Of a stretch of DNA of 7,319 bases, positions 1 to 5,779 are shown piece by piece; position 1 is the stretch's first letter; every line of letters starts with the position of its first letter. The stretch is from assembly GCA_002469765.1 (NCBI GenBank), contig DKNS01000141.1, positions 1 through 7,319 of the forward strand, read 5' to 3'. The DNA comes from Flavobacteriales bacterium UBA7382 (lineage in GTDB: Bacteria; Bacteroidota; Bacteroidia; Flavobacteriales_D; Sanyastnellaceae). The position numbers were made by a program, and so were the translations under genes. The notes under the pieces were generated by a model. The model was not told the DNA's origin. It ran no database searches and saw only the letters and a program-made list of their open reading frames with translations.

Positions 1-1174
1 CCGCCAGCTTGTCGATGTTGGGCACCTGGAACTTGGGCAGGTCATCAGTCGGGTCAAACGGCCCAAACTCTTGGGTCAAGTCTTTCAGTTGTGCTGCTGT
101 CAGAACCTCCTCGTCTTGAGCTTCCTTCACCTCGAACGTCACGTCGTCCTCGGCGCTCTCGCCCCTGTCAGTGCCAGAGGCAGACTCCTCTAATTGGGGT
201 TCAGGCTCCGGTTCTGGGGTGGAGACGGGTTCCGATGGCAAGTTGACTTCGAACGGCACCTCGTCCGCGGCTTCCGCCTCCAGTTTGGCTTTGTCTTTCT
301 CCAGCAAGATGTTCGTGGCCGATTTGGGGAGCTCGGGCTCAGGCGCAGTGGTGGGGGGGGCTTCTCGTGATGCGGCGTCTTGTTTCACCGCAGCCGCATC
401 TGCCTCGTCTTCGGCCAACATGGTGTCCTTGGGGGCATGCATCCAACTCCTCAACCGTTCCCTCATTTTGGCGAACGATTCGAAGTGGTTGTATGCCCAC
501 ATCACAAGAAGCGTCACGAACAAAGGCAAAGGAGCGAGTGCCTTCAGGACATGGCGCAACATCTGCATGCTCCAAATGCCGGCCGCACCCACGATGTGGT
601 CGTTGAGCCAGCTGAATTGAGGTTCACTTTCCACCGACACGGAAGGGGTAATCAATGCGAGCTGACACGGGAGAATCAACGCCAACGCCAGCGCCAACCG
701 AAACGACTTGCCGAGTGGAAGGAGGTCCTTGTCGGTCAACCATTTCACACCCAACAAAGTCAGCATGAAAGGGACAGCCAGAGCCCCGAGGCCGAGCCCC
801 TGTCGGGCGAAGAAATGCCCGATGTAGGCTCCGAGTCCGCCGACAATGTTGTGGAACCCCTCCGACGGATCGGCGTCCGCGCCGAGTTGAATCAGGCGGA
901 TGTCCTGGTCTCCAGAACCGAACGAGGAGAAAATGGACAAGGTGAAGATGAGCGCCGTTGTCAAGGCAATCAGGCCAAAAATGGTGCGGGTGCGTTCGTC
1001 TGCCCAAAACGCCTTGACGCTGTCGAAGGCTTGGAATGAGGGGAGGGTGAATCGTGATTTGGTCGCCTTGGCGCCTCCTTTCGCACTTTTTTTCGCGCGG
1101 CTGGTGCGCTTTGCTTTTTTGCCCCCGGCTGCAGAGGAGTCATTTTTGTCGTGAAGGAGGATGTTCTTCGCCAT
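1..1174 (-). CDS. ftsK: DNA translocase FtsK, N-terminal part (runs off left edge)
   Basis: Membrane-anchored DNA pump of the division septum, which clears chromosome ends during cytokinesis. The reading frame is open from an ATG at 1174 to the window edge, giving 391 residues without a stop. Residues 1-60 are a Lys/Arg-rich cytoplasmic tail. Hydrophobic segments at about 66-84, 117-146, 158-176 and 212-229 match the FtsK four-helix membrane domain. Residues 250-370 form an acidic linker rich in Glu, Pro and Ala, including the run TPEPEPEPQ. The last residues, KFQVPNIDKLA, resemble the short proline/leucine motif that opens the FtsK motor module. The ATPase and gamma domains lie outside the window, so the assignment rests on the membrane layout, linker and junction motif. 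The gene is divergent from rpmG. No Shine-Dalgarno sequence precedes the ATG. A spoIIIE-like name would describe the same family. Confidence 0.87.
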   Translation of the reverse strand, partial: MAKNILLHDKNDSSAAGGKKAKRTSRAKKSAKGGAKATKSRFTLPSFQAFDSVKAFWADERTRTIFGLIALTTALIFTLSIFSSFGSGDQDIRLIQLGADADPSEGFHNIVGGLGAYIGHFFARQGLGLGALAVPFMLTLLGVKWLTDKDLLPLGKSFRLALALALILPCQLALITPSVSVESEPQFSWLNDHIVGAAGIWSMQMLRHVLKALAPLPLFVTLLVMWAYNHFESFAKMRERLRSWMHAPKDTMLAEDEADAAAVKQDAASREAPPTTAPEPELPKSATNILLEKDKAKLEAEAADEVPFEVNLPSEPVSTPEPEPEPQLEESASGTDRGESAEDDVTFEVKEAQDEEVLTAAQLKDLTQEFGPFDPTDDLPKFQVPNIDKLA

Positions 1175-1201
1175 GTGTTACGAAGCTATAGGATGCTTCC
1201 A

Positions 1202-1214
1202 CACAGGCACTGTG
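1202..1214. promoter_or_regulatory. Short perfect dyad in the ftsK/rpmG divergent region
   Basis: CACAG-GCA-CTGTG is a 13-bp inverted repeat, 28 bp upstream of the ftsK start and 41 bp upstream of the rpmG -33 element. It could be an operator for the ftsK side. A dyad this short also occurs by chance, and no regulator can be named. Confidence 0.2.
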
Positions 1215-1255
1215 ACTTGTTTTTGCTTCTTCACGCAGGCGTGTGCAAAAGGGCG

Positions 1256-1286
1256 TTGCTGCATTCAAGAGAATTCGTTATCTTTG
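1256..1286 (+). promoter_or_regulatory. Bacteroidota-type promoter of rpmG
   Basis: A TTG at 1256-1258 and TATCTTTG at 1279-1286 are separated by 20 bp. This fits the Bacteroidota primary sigma consensus TTG / TAnnTTTG, including the usual 19-21 bp spacing. Transcription would start near 1291-1294, leaving a leader of only about 12-15 nt before the rpmG ATG at 1306. The promoter therefore also supports ATG 1306 over the in-frame upstream ATG at 1243, which would lie before the transcript start. Confidence 0.75.
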
Positions 1287-1305
1287 CCACCCAATTCTTG
1301 TAACC

Positions 1306-1488
1306 ATGGCGAAGAAAGGCAACCGAGTTCAGGTGATTTTGGAATGCACAGAGCACAAAGATTCTGGCATGCCGGGAACGTCTCGTTACGTGACCACGAA
1401 GAACCGCAAGAACACTCCAGACCGCATGGAGATTAAAAAGTTCAACCCAGTCCTTCGCCGTTCTACGGTGCACAAGGAGATCAAGTAA
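1306..1488 (+). CDS. rpmG: 50S ribosomal protein L33 (bL33), zinc-free type
   Basis: Component of the large ribosomal subunit, located near the tRNA exit site. The product is 60 residues, beginning MAKKGNRVQVILECTEHK and ending STVHKEIK, and matches the L33 family over its whole length, including GTSRYVTTKNRKNTP and KKFNP. There is one cysteine (C14) and no pair of CxxC motifs, so this is the C-minus form that does not bind zinc. An in-frame ATG at 1243 would add 21 residues (MQKGVAAFKRIRYL...) that do not belong to L33 and lie across the promoter, so it was rejected. There is no Shine-Dalgarno sequence. DUF4295 follows after 30 bp. In many Bacteroidota rpmB (L28) lies immediately upstream; here the upstream neighbour is divergent ftsK and no rpmB is present. 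Confidence 0.97.
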   Translation: MAKKGNRVQVILECTEHKDSGMPGTSRYVTTKNRKNTPDRMEIKKFNPVLRRSTVHKEIK

Positions 1489-1518
1489 TTTGATTTAAAC
1501 CTCTGAAATTCAGAAAGC

Positions 1519-1674
1519 ATGGCTAAGAAGACAGTGGCATCGTTGCAGACCGGAGGTGGTCGTCAGCACACCAAGGTGATGAAGATGGTGCGAAGCGAGA
1601 AAACGGGTGCGTACTCTTTCAAAGAAGAAGTGGTGCACAACGATGAAGTGAAAGCTTGGTTCGCCAAGAACTGA
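1519..1674 (+). CDS. DUF4295 small basic protein, downstream of rpmG
   Basis: A 51-residue Lys-rich protein beginning MAKKTVASLQTGGG and ending KAWFAKN. It is recognised as the DUF4295 family, which is found in Bacteroidota and is characteristically encoded right after rpmG and before ftsY. The function is not established. Its size, basic MAKKT start and fixed position between ribosomal and SRP genes suggest a ribosome-associated or ribosomal-protein-like role, which is inference. A weak purine stretch (AGAAAG) precedes the ATG, and a short dyad (CTGAA-A-TTCAG, 1503-1513) sits just upstream. It is too short for many gene finders. It is very probably co-transcribed with rpmG, 30 bp upstream. 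Confidence 0.9.
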   Translation: MAKKTVASLQTGGGRQHTKVMKMVRSEKTGAYSFKEEVVHNDEVKAWFAKN

Positions 1675-1687
1675 GGAAGTCACTTCC
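1675..1687 (+). repeat. Inverted repeat directly after the DUF4295 stop
   Basis: GGAAGT-C-ACTTCC starts one base after the DUF4295 TGA. In RNA it would form a 5-bp stem with a 3-nt loop. There is no following T tract, so on its own it is not a terminator. It may contribute to the 3' end structure of the rpmG-DUF4295 mRNA. Confidence 0.3.
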
Positions 1688-1703
1688 ACAACAATGAATT
1701 TGG

Positions 1704-1739
1704 ATGGGTTGGTTTCCTCGTGAATCCGGCCCATTTTTT
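1704..1739 (+). terminator. Candidate intrinsic terminator or attenuator between DUF4295 and ftsY
   Basis: The left arm ATGGGTTGG (1704-1712) pairs with CCGGCCCAT (1726-1734) over 9 bp, two of them G-U, around a 13-nt loop, followed by six T (1734-1739). It lies in the 91-bp gap before ftsY. This would end most rpmG-DUF4295 transcripts while letting a fraction read through to ftsY-rimO-queE, for which I see no convincing separate promoter. The large loop and G-U pairs make it moderate rather than strong. Confidence 0.5.
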
Positions 1740-1765
1740 GTTTCACCCCACACACGCAACGCCTG

Positions 1766-2752
1766 ATGGGATTTTTCAAGAGGCTGTTTGGCCAAGAGAA
1801 GAAAGAATCGCTCGACCAAGGCTTGGCCAAGTCCAAGCAAGGCGTCATGGAGCGCATTTCCAGGGTGTTCACTGGGCGCCGTCGCATCGACGACGACCTT
1901 TTGGACGATTTGGAAGAAGCGCTGATTTTGTCAGACGTTGGTGTGGACACGACCGAAGCCATCTTGGGGAGGTTGCGCAAGCGCGCCACCTGGGAGACAT
2001 ACGTTGATCAGGGCGAACTGATGGCGATGCTTCGCGAAGAGGTGCTTGGGTTGATCACCAAGGACGACGACCGTACGTGGGCCGATTCGACGGCCTACCA
2101 TGTGCCGCGTGGTGGCAGCCATCCGCATGTGGTCATGATTGTAGGTGTGAACGGCGTGGGCAAGACCACCTCCATTGCCAAGCTTGCCCATCGGTACAAG
2201 TCTGAAGGCCTCAGTGTCATGTTGGGCGCGGCCGACACCTTTCGCGCAGCGGCGGTTGACCAATTGAAGGTGTGGGGGGAGCGCGTCGGAGTGGAGGTTG
2301 TGGCCCAAGGCATGGGTTCTGATCCGGCGGCGGTCGCCTTTGACACTTTGCAGGCTGCGGTGGCCCGGAATGCGGATTTGGTCTTGATCGATACGGCGGG
2401 ACGCCTTCACAACAAGGTGAATTTGATGAACGAGCTGGGTAAGATCAAGCGCGTGATGTCCAAGGTGGTGCCCAACGCCCCGCATGAGGTGTGGTTGGTG
2501 TTGGACGGTTCCACGGGACAAAACGCACTGGAACAAGCCAAGCGGTTCACGGAAGTGACCGACGTCACAGGTCTGGTGTTGACGAAGTTGGACGGCACGG
2601 CCAAGGGCGGCGTGGTGCTGGCCATTTCAGACCAGCTGCAGGTGCCCGTGCGCTTCGTGGGTGTGGGAGAGAAGATGGAGGACCTGCAGGAGTTTCAACC
2701 CATGGAATTTGTCGACAGCTTGTTGCCTCAATCTTTAGACCCCAACTCATGA
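1766..2752 (+). CDS. ftsY: Signal recognition particle receptor FtsY
   Basis: SRP-family GTPase that docks ribosome-nascent-chain-SRP complexes at the inner membrane for co-translational insertion. It has 328 residues. The N-terminal part (1-40) is short and basic, beginning MGFFKRLFGQ, and could form a membrane-binding amphipathic helix; there is no long acidic A domain as in E. coli. The helical N domain follows (about 40-95). The NG GTPase shows the P-loop GVNGVGKTT (127-135), DTFRAAA (157-163), DTAGR (209-213), TKLD (273-276) and GVGEKMEDLQ (299-308). The FtsY form of these motifs and the absence of an M domain separate it from Ffh. The start agrees with the typical MGFFKR opening; no Shine-Dalgarno sequence is visible. 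Its TGA overlaps the rimO ATG (ATGA, 2749-2752). Confidence 0.97.
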   Translation: MGFFKRLFGQEKKESLDQGLAKSKQGVMERISRVFTGRRRIDDDLLDDLEEALILSDVGVDTTEAILGRLRKRATWETYVDQGELMAMLREEVLGLITKDDDRTWADSTAYHVPRGGSHPHVVMIVGVNGVGKTTSIAKLAHRYKSEGLSVMLGAADTFRAAAVDQLKVWGERVGVEVVAQGMGSDPAAVAFDTLQAAVARNADLVLIDTAGRLHNKVNLMNELGKIKRVMSKVVPNAPHEVWLVLDGSTGQNALEQAKRFTEVTDVTGLVLTKLDGTAKGGVVLAISDQLQVPVRFVGVGEKMEDLQEFQPMEFVDSLLPQSLDPNS

Positions 2753-4056
2753 GAGCACGATCCTTCAAACCCCGCAAGGTGAACGTGGTGACCTTGGGCT
2801 GCGCAAAGAACATCTTCGACAGCGAGGTCATGATGGCCCAACTGCGCGCCAACGACTACGAAGTCGAGCACGAGTCCAAGAAGGACGACGCAGGCATTGT
2901 GGTGGTCAACACCTGCGGCTTCATCGAGGCGGCCAAACAGGAGAGCATCGACACCATCTGTCGATGGGCCCAGGCCAAAGAAGAAGGTCAGGTCGAGCGA
3001 GTCTACGTGACGGGCTGTCTGTCCGAACGCTACAAGGACGAGTTGGCTGATGGCATCCCTGAGGTGGATGCGTGGTTTGGCACGCGGGAACTGCCGAGGT
3101 TGCTCAAGACCCTGCGCGCCGATTACAAGAAAGAGTTGGTGGGGGAGCGTTTGCTGACGACACCTGCGCACTACGCTTACCTCAAAATCGCAGAGGGTTG
3201 CGACCGCCCTTGTGCCTTTTGCGCCATCCCGTTGATGCGCGGCAAGCATCGCTCCACACCGATGGAGGATTTGGTTAAGGAAGCCAAAAGCCTTGCCAAG
3301 CAAGGGGTGTCGGAAATCATCCTCATCGCACAAGACCTCACGTACTACGGGTTGGACCTGTACCGCGAGCGCAAGCTTGCCGAGCTCGTGCGCCGGCTGA
3401 GCGACGTGGAGGGCATCGCGTGGATTCGTTTGCACTACGCCTTCCCGAGCGGGTTCCCCATGGAGGTGTTGGATGTCATGGCGGAGCGGAGCAACGTGTG
3501 CAACTACTTGGACATGCCGCTGCAGCACGGCACCGACGCGATGCTCAAGGCGATGCGCCGGGGGATCACAGAGGCCAAGACGGACGCGCTCATAGACGCC
3601 ATCCGTCAACGCATTCCGGACATCGCAATCCGGACCACGCTGATCTGTGGTTTCCCAGGCGAAACAGAAGCTCACTTCGAACACCTTCAAGGCTGGGTGG
3701 AGCGCATGCGATTTGACCGTCTGGGGTGCTTCACATACAGCCACGAGGAGAACACCCACGCGTACACCATGGCCGACGACGTGCCCGAGGACGTCAAGCG
3801 CGCCCGCGTGGAGCGCATCATGGACATCCAAGCTGGCATCAGTGAAGGGTTGAATGTCGCCCGGATCGGCAGCACTGAGCGCGTGCTGGTTGACCGCTTT
3901 GAAGACGGACTGTGGGTGGGTCGTACCCAATACGACAGCCCTGACGTGGACAACGAAGTGCGCATTGCCCACGAGGGTCACCTCCGCATTGGAGATTTTG
4001 TGACCGCCCAAATCACCGGCGCCTCTGCGTTTGATTTGGACGCCAAGCTTGCATGA
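2749..4056 (+). CDS. rimO: Ribosomal protein S12 methylthiotransferase RimO
   Basis: Radical-SAM enzyme that adds a methylthio group to the beta carbon of the conserved aspartate of ribosomal protein S12. The product is 435 residues in three domains. The N-terminal MTTase domain carries the auxiliary-cluster cysteines C18 (TLGCAKN), C56 (NTCGF) and C90 (TGCLSERY). The radical-SAM domain has C151-x3-C155-x2-C158 (EGCDRPCAFCAIP) and the GFPGET motif near 301-306. The TRAM domain occupies about 372-435 and includes GRTQYDSPDVDNEV. This TRAM signature and the MRGKHRS segment favour RimO over the tRNA enzyme MiaB. The open frame extends upstream to 2491 inside ftsY, but ATG 2749 overlaps the ftsY stop and places the first conserved block 11 residues in. 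queE starts within its stop codon. Confidence 0.96.
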   Translation: MRARSFKPRKVNVVTLGCAKNIFDSEVMMAQLRANDYEVEHESKKDDAGIVVVNTCGFIEAAKQESIDTICRWAQAKEEGQVERVYVTGCLSERYKDELADGIPEVDAWFGTRELPRLLKTLRADYKKELVGERLLTTPAHYAYLKIAEGCDRPCAFCAIPLMRGKHRSTPMEDLVKEAKSLAKQGVSEIILIAQDLTYYGLDLYRERKLAELVRRLSDVEGIAWIRLHYAFPSGFPMEVLDVMAERSNVCNYLDMPLQHGTDAMLKAMRRGITEAKTDALIDAIRQRIPDIAIRTTLICGFPGETEAHFEHLQGWVERMRFDRLGCFTYSHEENTHAYTMADDVPEDVKRARVERIMDIQAGISEGLNVARIGSTERVLVDRFEDGLWVGRTQYDSPDVDNEVRIAHEGHLRIGDFVTAQITGASAFDLDAKLA

Positions 4057-4661
4057 GCACTGCCGCCACATACCCGGTGATGGAACGTTTTCCGACCCTG
4101 CAGGGAGAAGGGGCATGGACGGGCCACCCAGCGTGGTTCATCCGCTTGGGTGGGTGTGACGTAGGATGCTCTTGGTGCGATGTGAAAGAAAGCTGGCCTG
4201 TGGAGGCGCACCCCCAAGTGACCGTGGAGACGTTGGTGAAGGAAGTGGTGGAGTCTGGGCTCCCCATGGTGGTGGTGACGGGCGGAGAACCTTGCATGCA
4301 CAACCTCGGCGCGCTGACAACAGGATTGTCAGATGCAGGCTTGAGTGTCCACTTGGAGACCAGCGGAGCTCACCCCGTGTCAGGAACTTGGGATTGGGTG
4401 ACGCTCAGCCCCAAGAAGTTCAAGGCATGCCGCCCAGAGTGGTACCTCGAAGCCGACGAATTGAAAGTGGTGGTGGTCAACGACCACGATTTGACTTGGG
4501 CAGAAGAGCACGCGGCTCGACTGGCGCCTGGCGCCCTCAAATTCTTGCAGCCTGAATGGGACCGCAGGGAGAAGGTCATGGATCGGATCATTCAGCGCAT
4601 TCAACGCGCGCCGGGCTGGCGTCTGTCTTTGCAGACGCACAAGTTCATTGGCCTTCCTTGA
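4053..4661 (+). CDS. queE: 7-carboxy-7-deazaguanine synthase QueE
   Basis: Radical-SAM enzyme that contracts 6-carboxy-tetrahydropterin to 7-carboxy-7-deazaguanine, a step toward preQ0 and queuosine in tRNA. The product is 202 residues, normal for the family. Visible motifs are FPTLQGEG (13-20, substrate loop), C35-x3-C39-x2-C42 in GGCDVGCSWCD (iron-sulfur cluster), TGGEP (76-80), LETSG (101-105), SPK (119-121) and the conserved tail SLQTHKFIGLP. It starts in a 4-bp ATGA overlap with rimO, so translation is probably coupled through ftsY-rimO-queE. Its last 17 bp overlap the end of the convergent reductase gene. No other queuosine genes (queC, queD, queF) are in the window. An activating-enzyme-like radical-SAM protein would be the alternative, but the QueE motifs make this unlikely. 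Confidence 0.94.
   Translation: MSTAATYPVMERFPTLQGEGAWTGHPAWFIRLGGCDVGCSWCDVKESWPVEAHPQVTVETLVKEVVESGLPMVVVTGGEPCMHNLGALTTGLSDAGLSVHLETSGAHPVSGTWDWVTLSPKKFKACRPEWYLEADELKVVVVNDHDLTWAEEHAARLAPGALKFLQPEWDRREKVMDRIIQRIQRAPGWRLSLQTHKFIGLP
4619..4638. other. Perfect 7-bp stem at the queE/reductase convergence
   Basis: GCGTCTG (4619-4625) and CAGACGC (4632-4638) form a 7-bp perfect stem with a 6-nt loop. It lies inside the queE 3' end and 6 bp beyond the stop codon of the minus-strand reductase. No T tract follows on either strand, so it is not a classical intrinsic terminator. It could define or protect the reductase mRNA 3' end. A coincidence of coding sequence is possible. Confidence 0.3.
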
Positions 4662-5685
4662 AGGACAGGGACACTTTGTTTCCCGCAGGCCGTGACTGGC
4701 AACACAACACCATGCCTTGGGCCCGCTCTTCTGTGGTGAGTGCGTAACTGTGCTCCTCGGACACCTCTCCCTCCAAAACCACCGCGCGGCAGCTTCCGCA
4801 CACGCCTCCTCGACAAGATTGCGGCGCGGCCAGGCCATGGTTGAGGACTGCGTCCATGAGGTTTTCATCCCCCGGTTCGTAGGTGAAAGACACTGTCTTG
4901 CCCTTGTACTCTGCCGTGACTTCGCAGGTTGGTGCCTCCGGCGCTTCGAGGTGAGGAGGGTGGTGGAAGTCTTCCGCCCGAATGTCGTCCTCAGGCACGT
5001 CGCACAAGTCCAACCCCCTGCGAACTTCTGCCTTCATGGACTTGGGGCCCGACAACAGAACCTTCATCGGCAGTGTTGTGTCGACGGTCTGCATCAACAG
5101 CATGGCCTTGCTTGCGCCGATGCGGCCGTTGTGCAATTCGTCGTCCAGGCTTCCGTCGCTCAAGATGTGAACCACGTTGACTCGGGGGTTTTGGCACAAC
5201 GCTTCCAATTCGTCCCGCAACAAAATGTCGTGGCAATCTGAATTGCCGTAGAACAGCGTGATTTCGTGGTTGAGCGTCGTGGCCAACACATGTTGCATCA
5301 CGTGGTACAACGGAGTGATTCCCACTCCGGCGGCAAACATCACGAAGTGAGTGGGCGTTTTCATCCAAGATGGCGGGAAGAGGCGTCCCTGAGGTGGGTA
5401 AGCCATCAATTTCATGCCAGCTTCAAACTTGCGATTCACAAATGCGCTGCCCCTGGTGCCTCCGGTCTCTTTCACAACAACCTCAGGGTAGGAGGCCCCC
5501 GGCCCATGCACCAACGAATATGAACGTGTCAGCGTTGGCTCGCCGCAAGGCAGGCAAAAAGTCATGAACCCTCCGGGGATGTTGCTCCAATCTCCGAGCT
5601 TGTCTCCGGGGTCGATGGTGACACGCACGGCTTTGGGGCTGAGCCGTTGCACGTGCTTCACGGTGATGTAAGAAGGTGTTCCCAT
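4645..5685 (-). CDS. Flavin/[2Fe-2S] NAD(P)H oxidoreductase, PaaE-like
   Basis: Soluble electron-transfer protein expected to pass electrons from NAD(P)H through FAD to a plant-type [2Fe-2S] centre and then to an oxygenase, desaturase or similar partner. It has 346 residues from the ATG at 5685. The FAD-binding beta-barrel carries RSYS (54-57) and GTRGSAFVN (76-84). The nucleotide-binding domain has AAGVGITP (118-125), FYGNSD (145-150) and LSGPKSM (211-217). The C-terminal ferredoxin domain has C291-x4-C296-x2-C299 and C328 or C329. This order (FAD, NAD, ferredoxin) is that of phenylacetyl-CoA epoxidase reductase PaaE and relatives. No paa genes are nearby, so the partner is unknown and no symbol is given. 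An in-frame TTG at 5703 would add 6 residues; the ATG is preferred. Its 3' end overlaps queE by 17 bp. Confidence 0.9.
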   Translation of the reverse strand: MGTPSYITVKHVQRLSPKAVRVTIDPGDKLGDWSNIPGGFMTFCLPCGEPTLTRSYSLVHGPGASYPEVVVKETGGTRGSAFVNRKFEAGMKLMAYPPQGRLFPPSWMKTPTHFVMFAAGVGITPLYHVMQHVLATTLNHEITLFYGNSDCHDILLRDELEALCQNPRVNVVHILSDGSLDDELHNGRIGASKAMLLMQTVDTTLPMKVLLSGPKSMKAEVRRGLDLCDVPEDDIRAEDFHHPPHLEAPEAPTCEVTAEYKGKTVSFTYEPGDENLMDAVLNHGLAAPQSCRGGVCGSCRAVVLEGEVSEEHSYALTTEERAQGMVLCCQSRPAGNKVSLSFKEGQ

Positions 5686-5714
5686 GAGTGAACTAACGTT
5701 CAAACAAAAGACTC

Positions 5715-5760
5715 GAACCCAGGTTCAGGCCATGGTCTTCAACGACGCTGCAGCGACCAT
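5715..5760. promoter_or_regulatory. Dyad-rich leader upstream of the reductase gene
   Basis: The 94-bp gap between the exported-protein gene and the reductase holds three inverted repeats: GAACC-CA-GGTTC (5715-5726), the palindrome CGCTGCAGCG (5746-5755), and ATGGTC (5732-5737) facing GACCAT (5755-5760). I found no good TTG/TAnnTTTG promoter here; the nearest is TTTGTTTG on the minus strand, one mismatch, without a -33 TTG at the right distance. The dyads may be an operator or RNA structure controlling the reductase, or chance. Confidence 0.25.
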
Positions 5761-5779
5761 CGGGCTGCCTTAGAGGGGT

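Noticed and set aside
171..1039. Plus-strand open frames of 149 and 219 codons opposite ftsK
   Set aside because: They are low-complexity Ser/Gly/Ala or Arg/Gln products antisense to the ftsK membrane domain and linker, which is coherent on the minus strand.
1181..1188. TAGCTTCG on the minus strand as the ftsK -7 element
   Set aside because: It has one mismatch to TAnnTTTG, no TTG at the required distance upstream, and would place the transcript start essentially at the ATG.
1503..1513. Dyad CTGAA-A-TTCAG between rpmG and DUF4295
   Set aside because: The one-base centre cannot form a useful RNA loop, and an 11-bp dyad in AT-rich spacer is expected by chance.
2728..4116. 462-codon open frame on the minus strand opposite rimO
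   Set aside because: It lies antisense to the fully conserved rimO gene, is rich in His/Arg/Val with no recognisable motif, and is a typical shadow frame in GC-rich coding DNA.
4717..5241. 174-codon plus-strand open frame
   Set aside because: It is antisense to the reductase ferredoxin and NAD domains, whose motifs are intact on the minus strand; it has no family features.
5714..5724. tRNA T-loop-like GGTTCGAGTC on the minus strand
   Set aside because: The flanking bases do not form the T stem, and no acceptor, anticodon or D arm can be built around it.
5725..5760. 11-codon minus-strand ORF upstream of the reductase
   Set aside because: It has no ribosome-binding signal or sequence bias, and ORFs of this size are frequent by chance.
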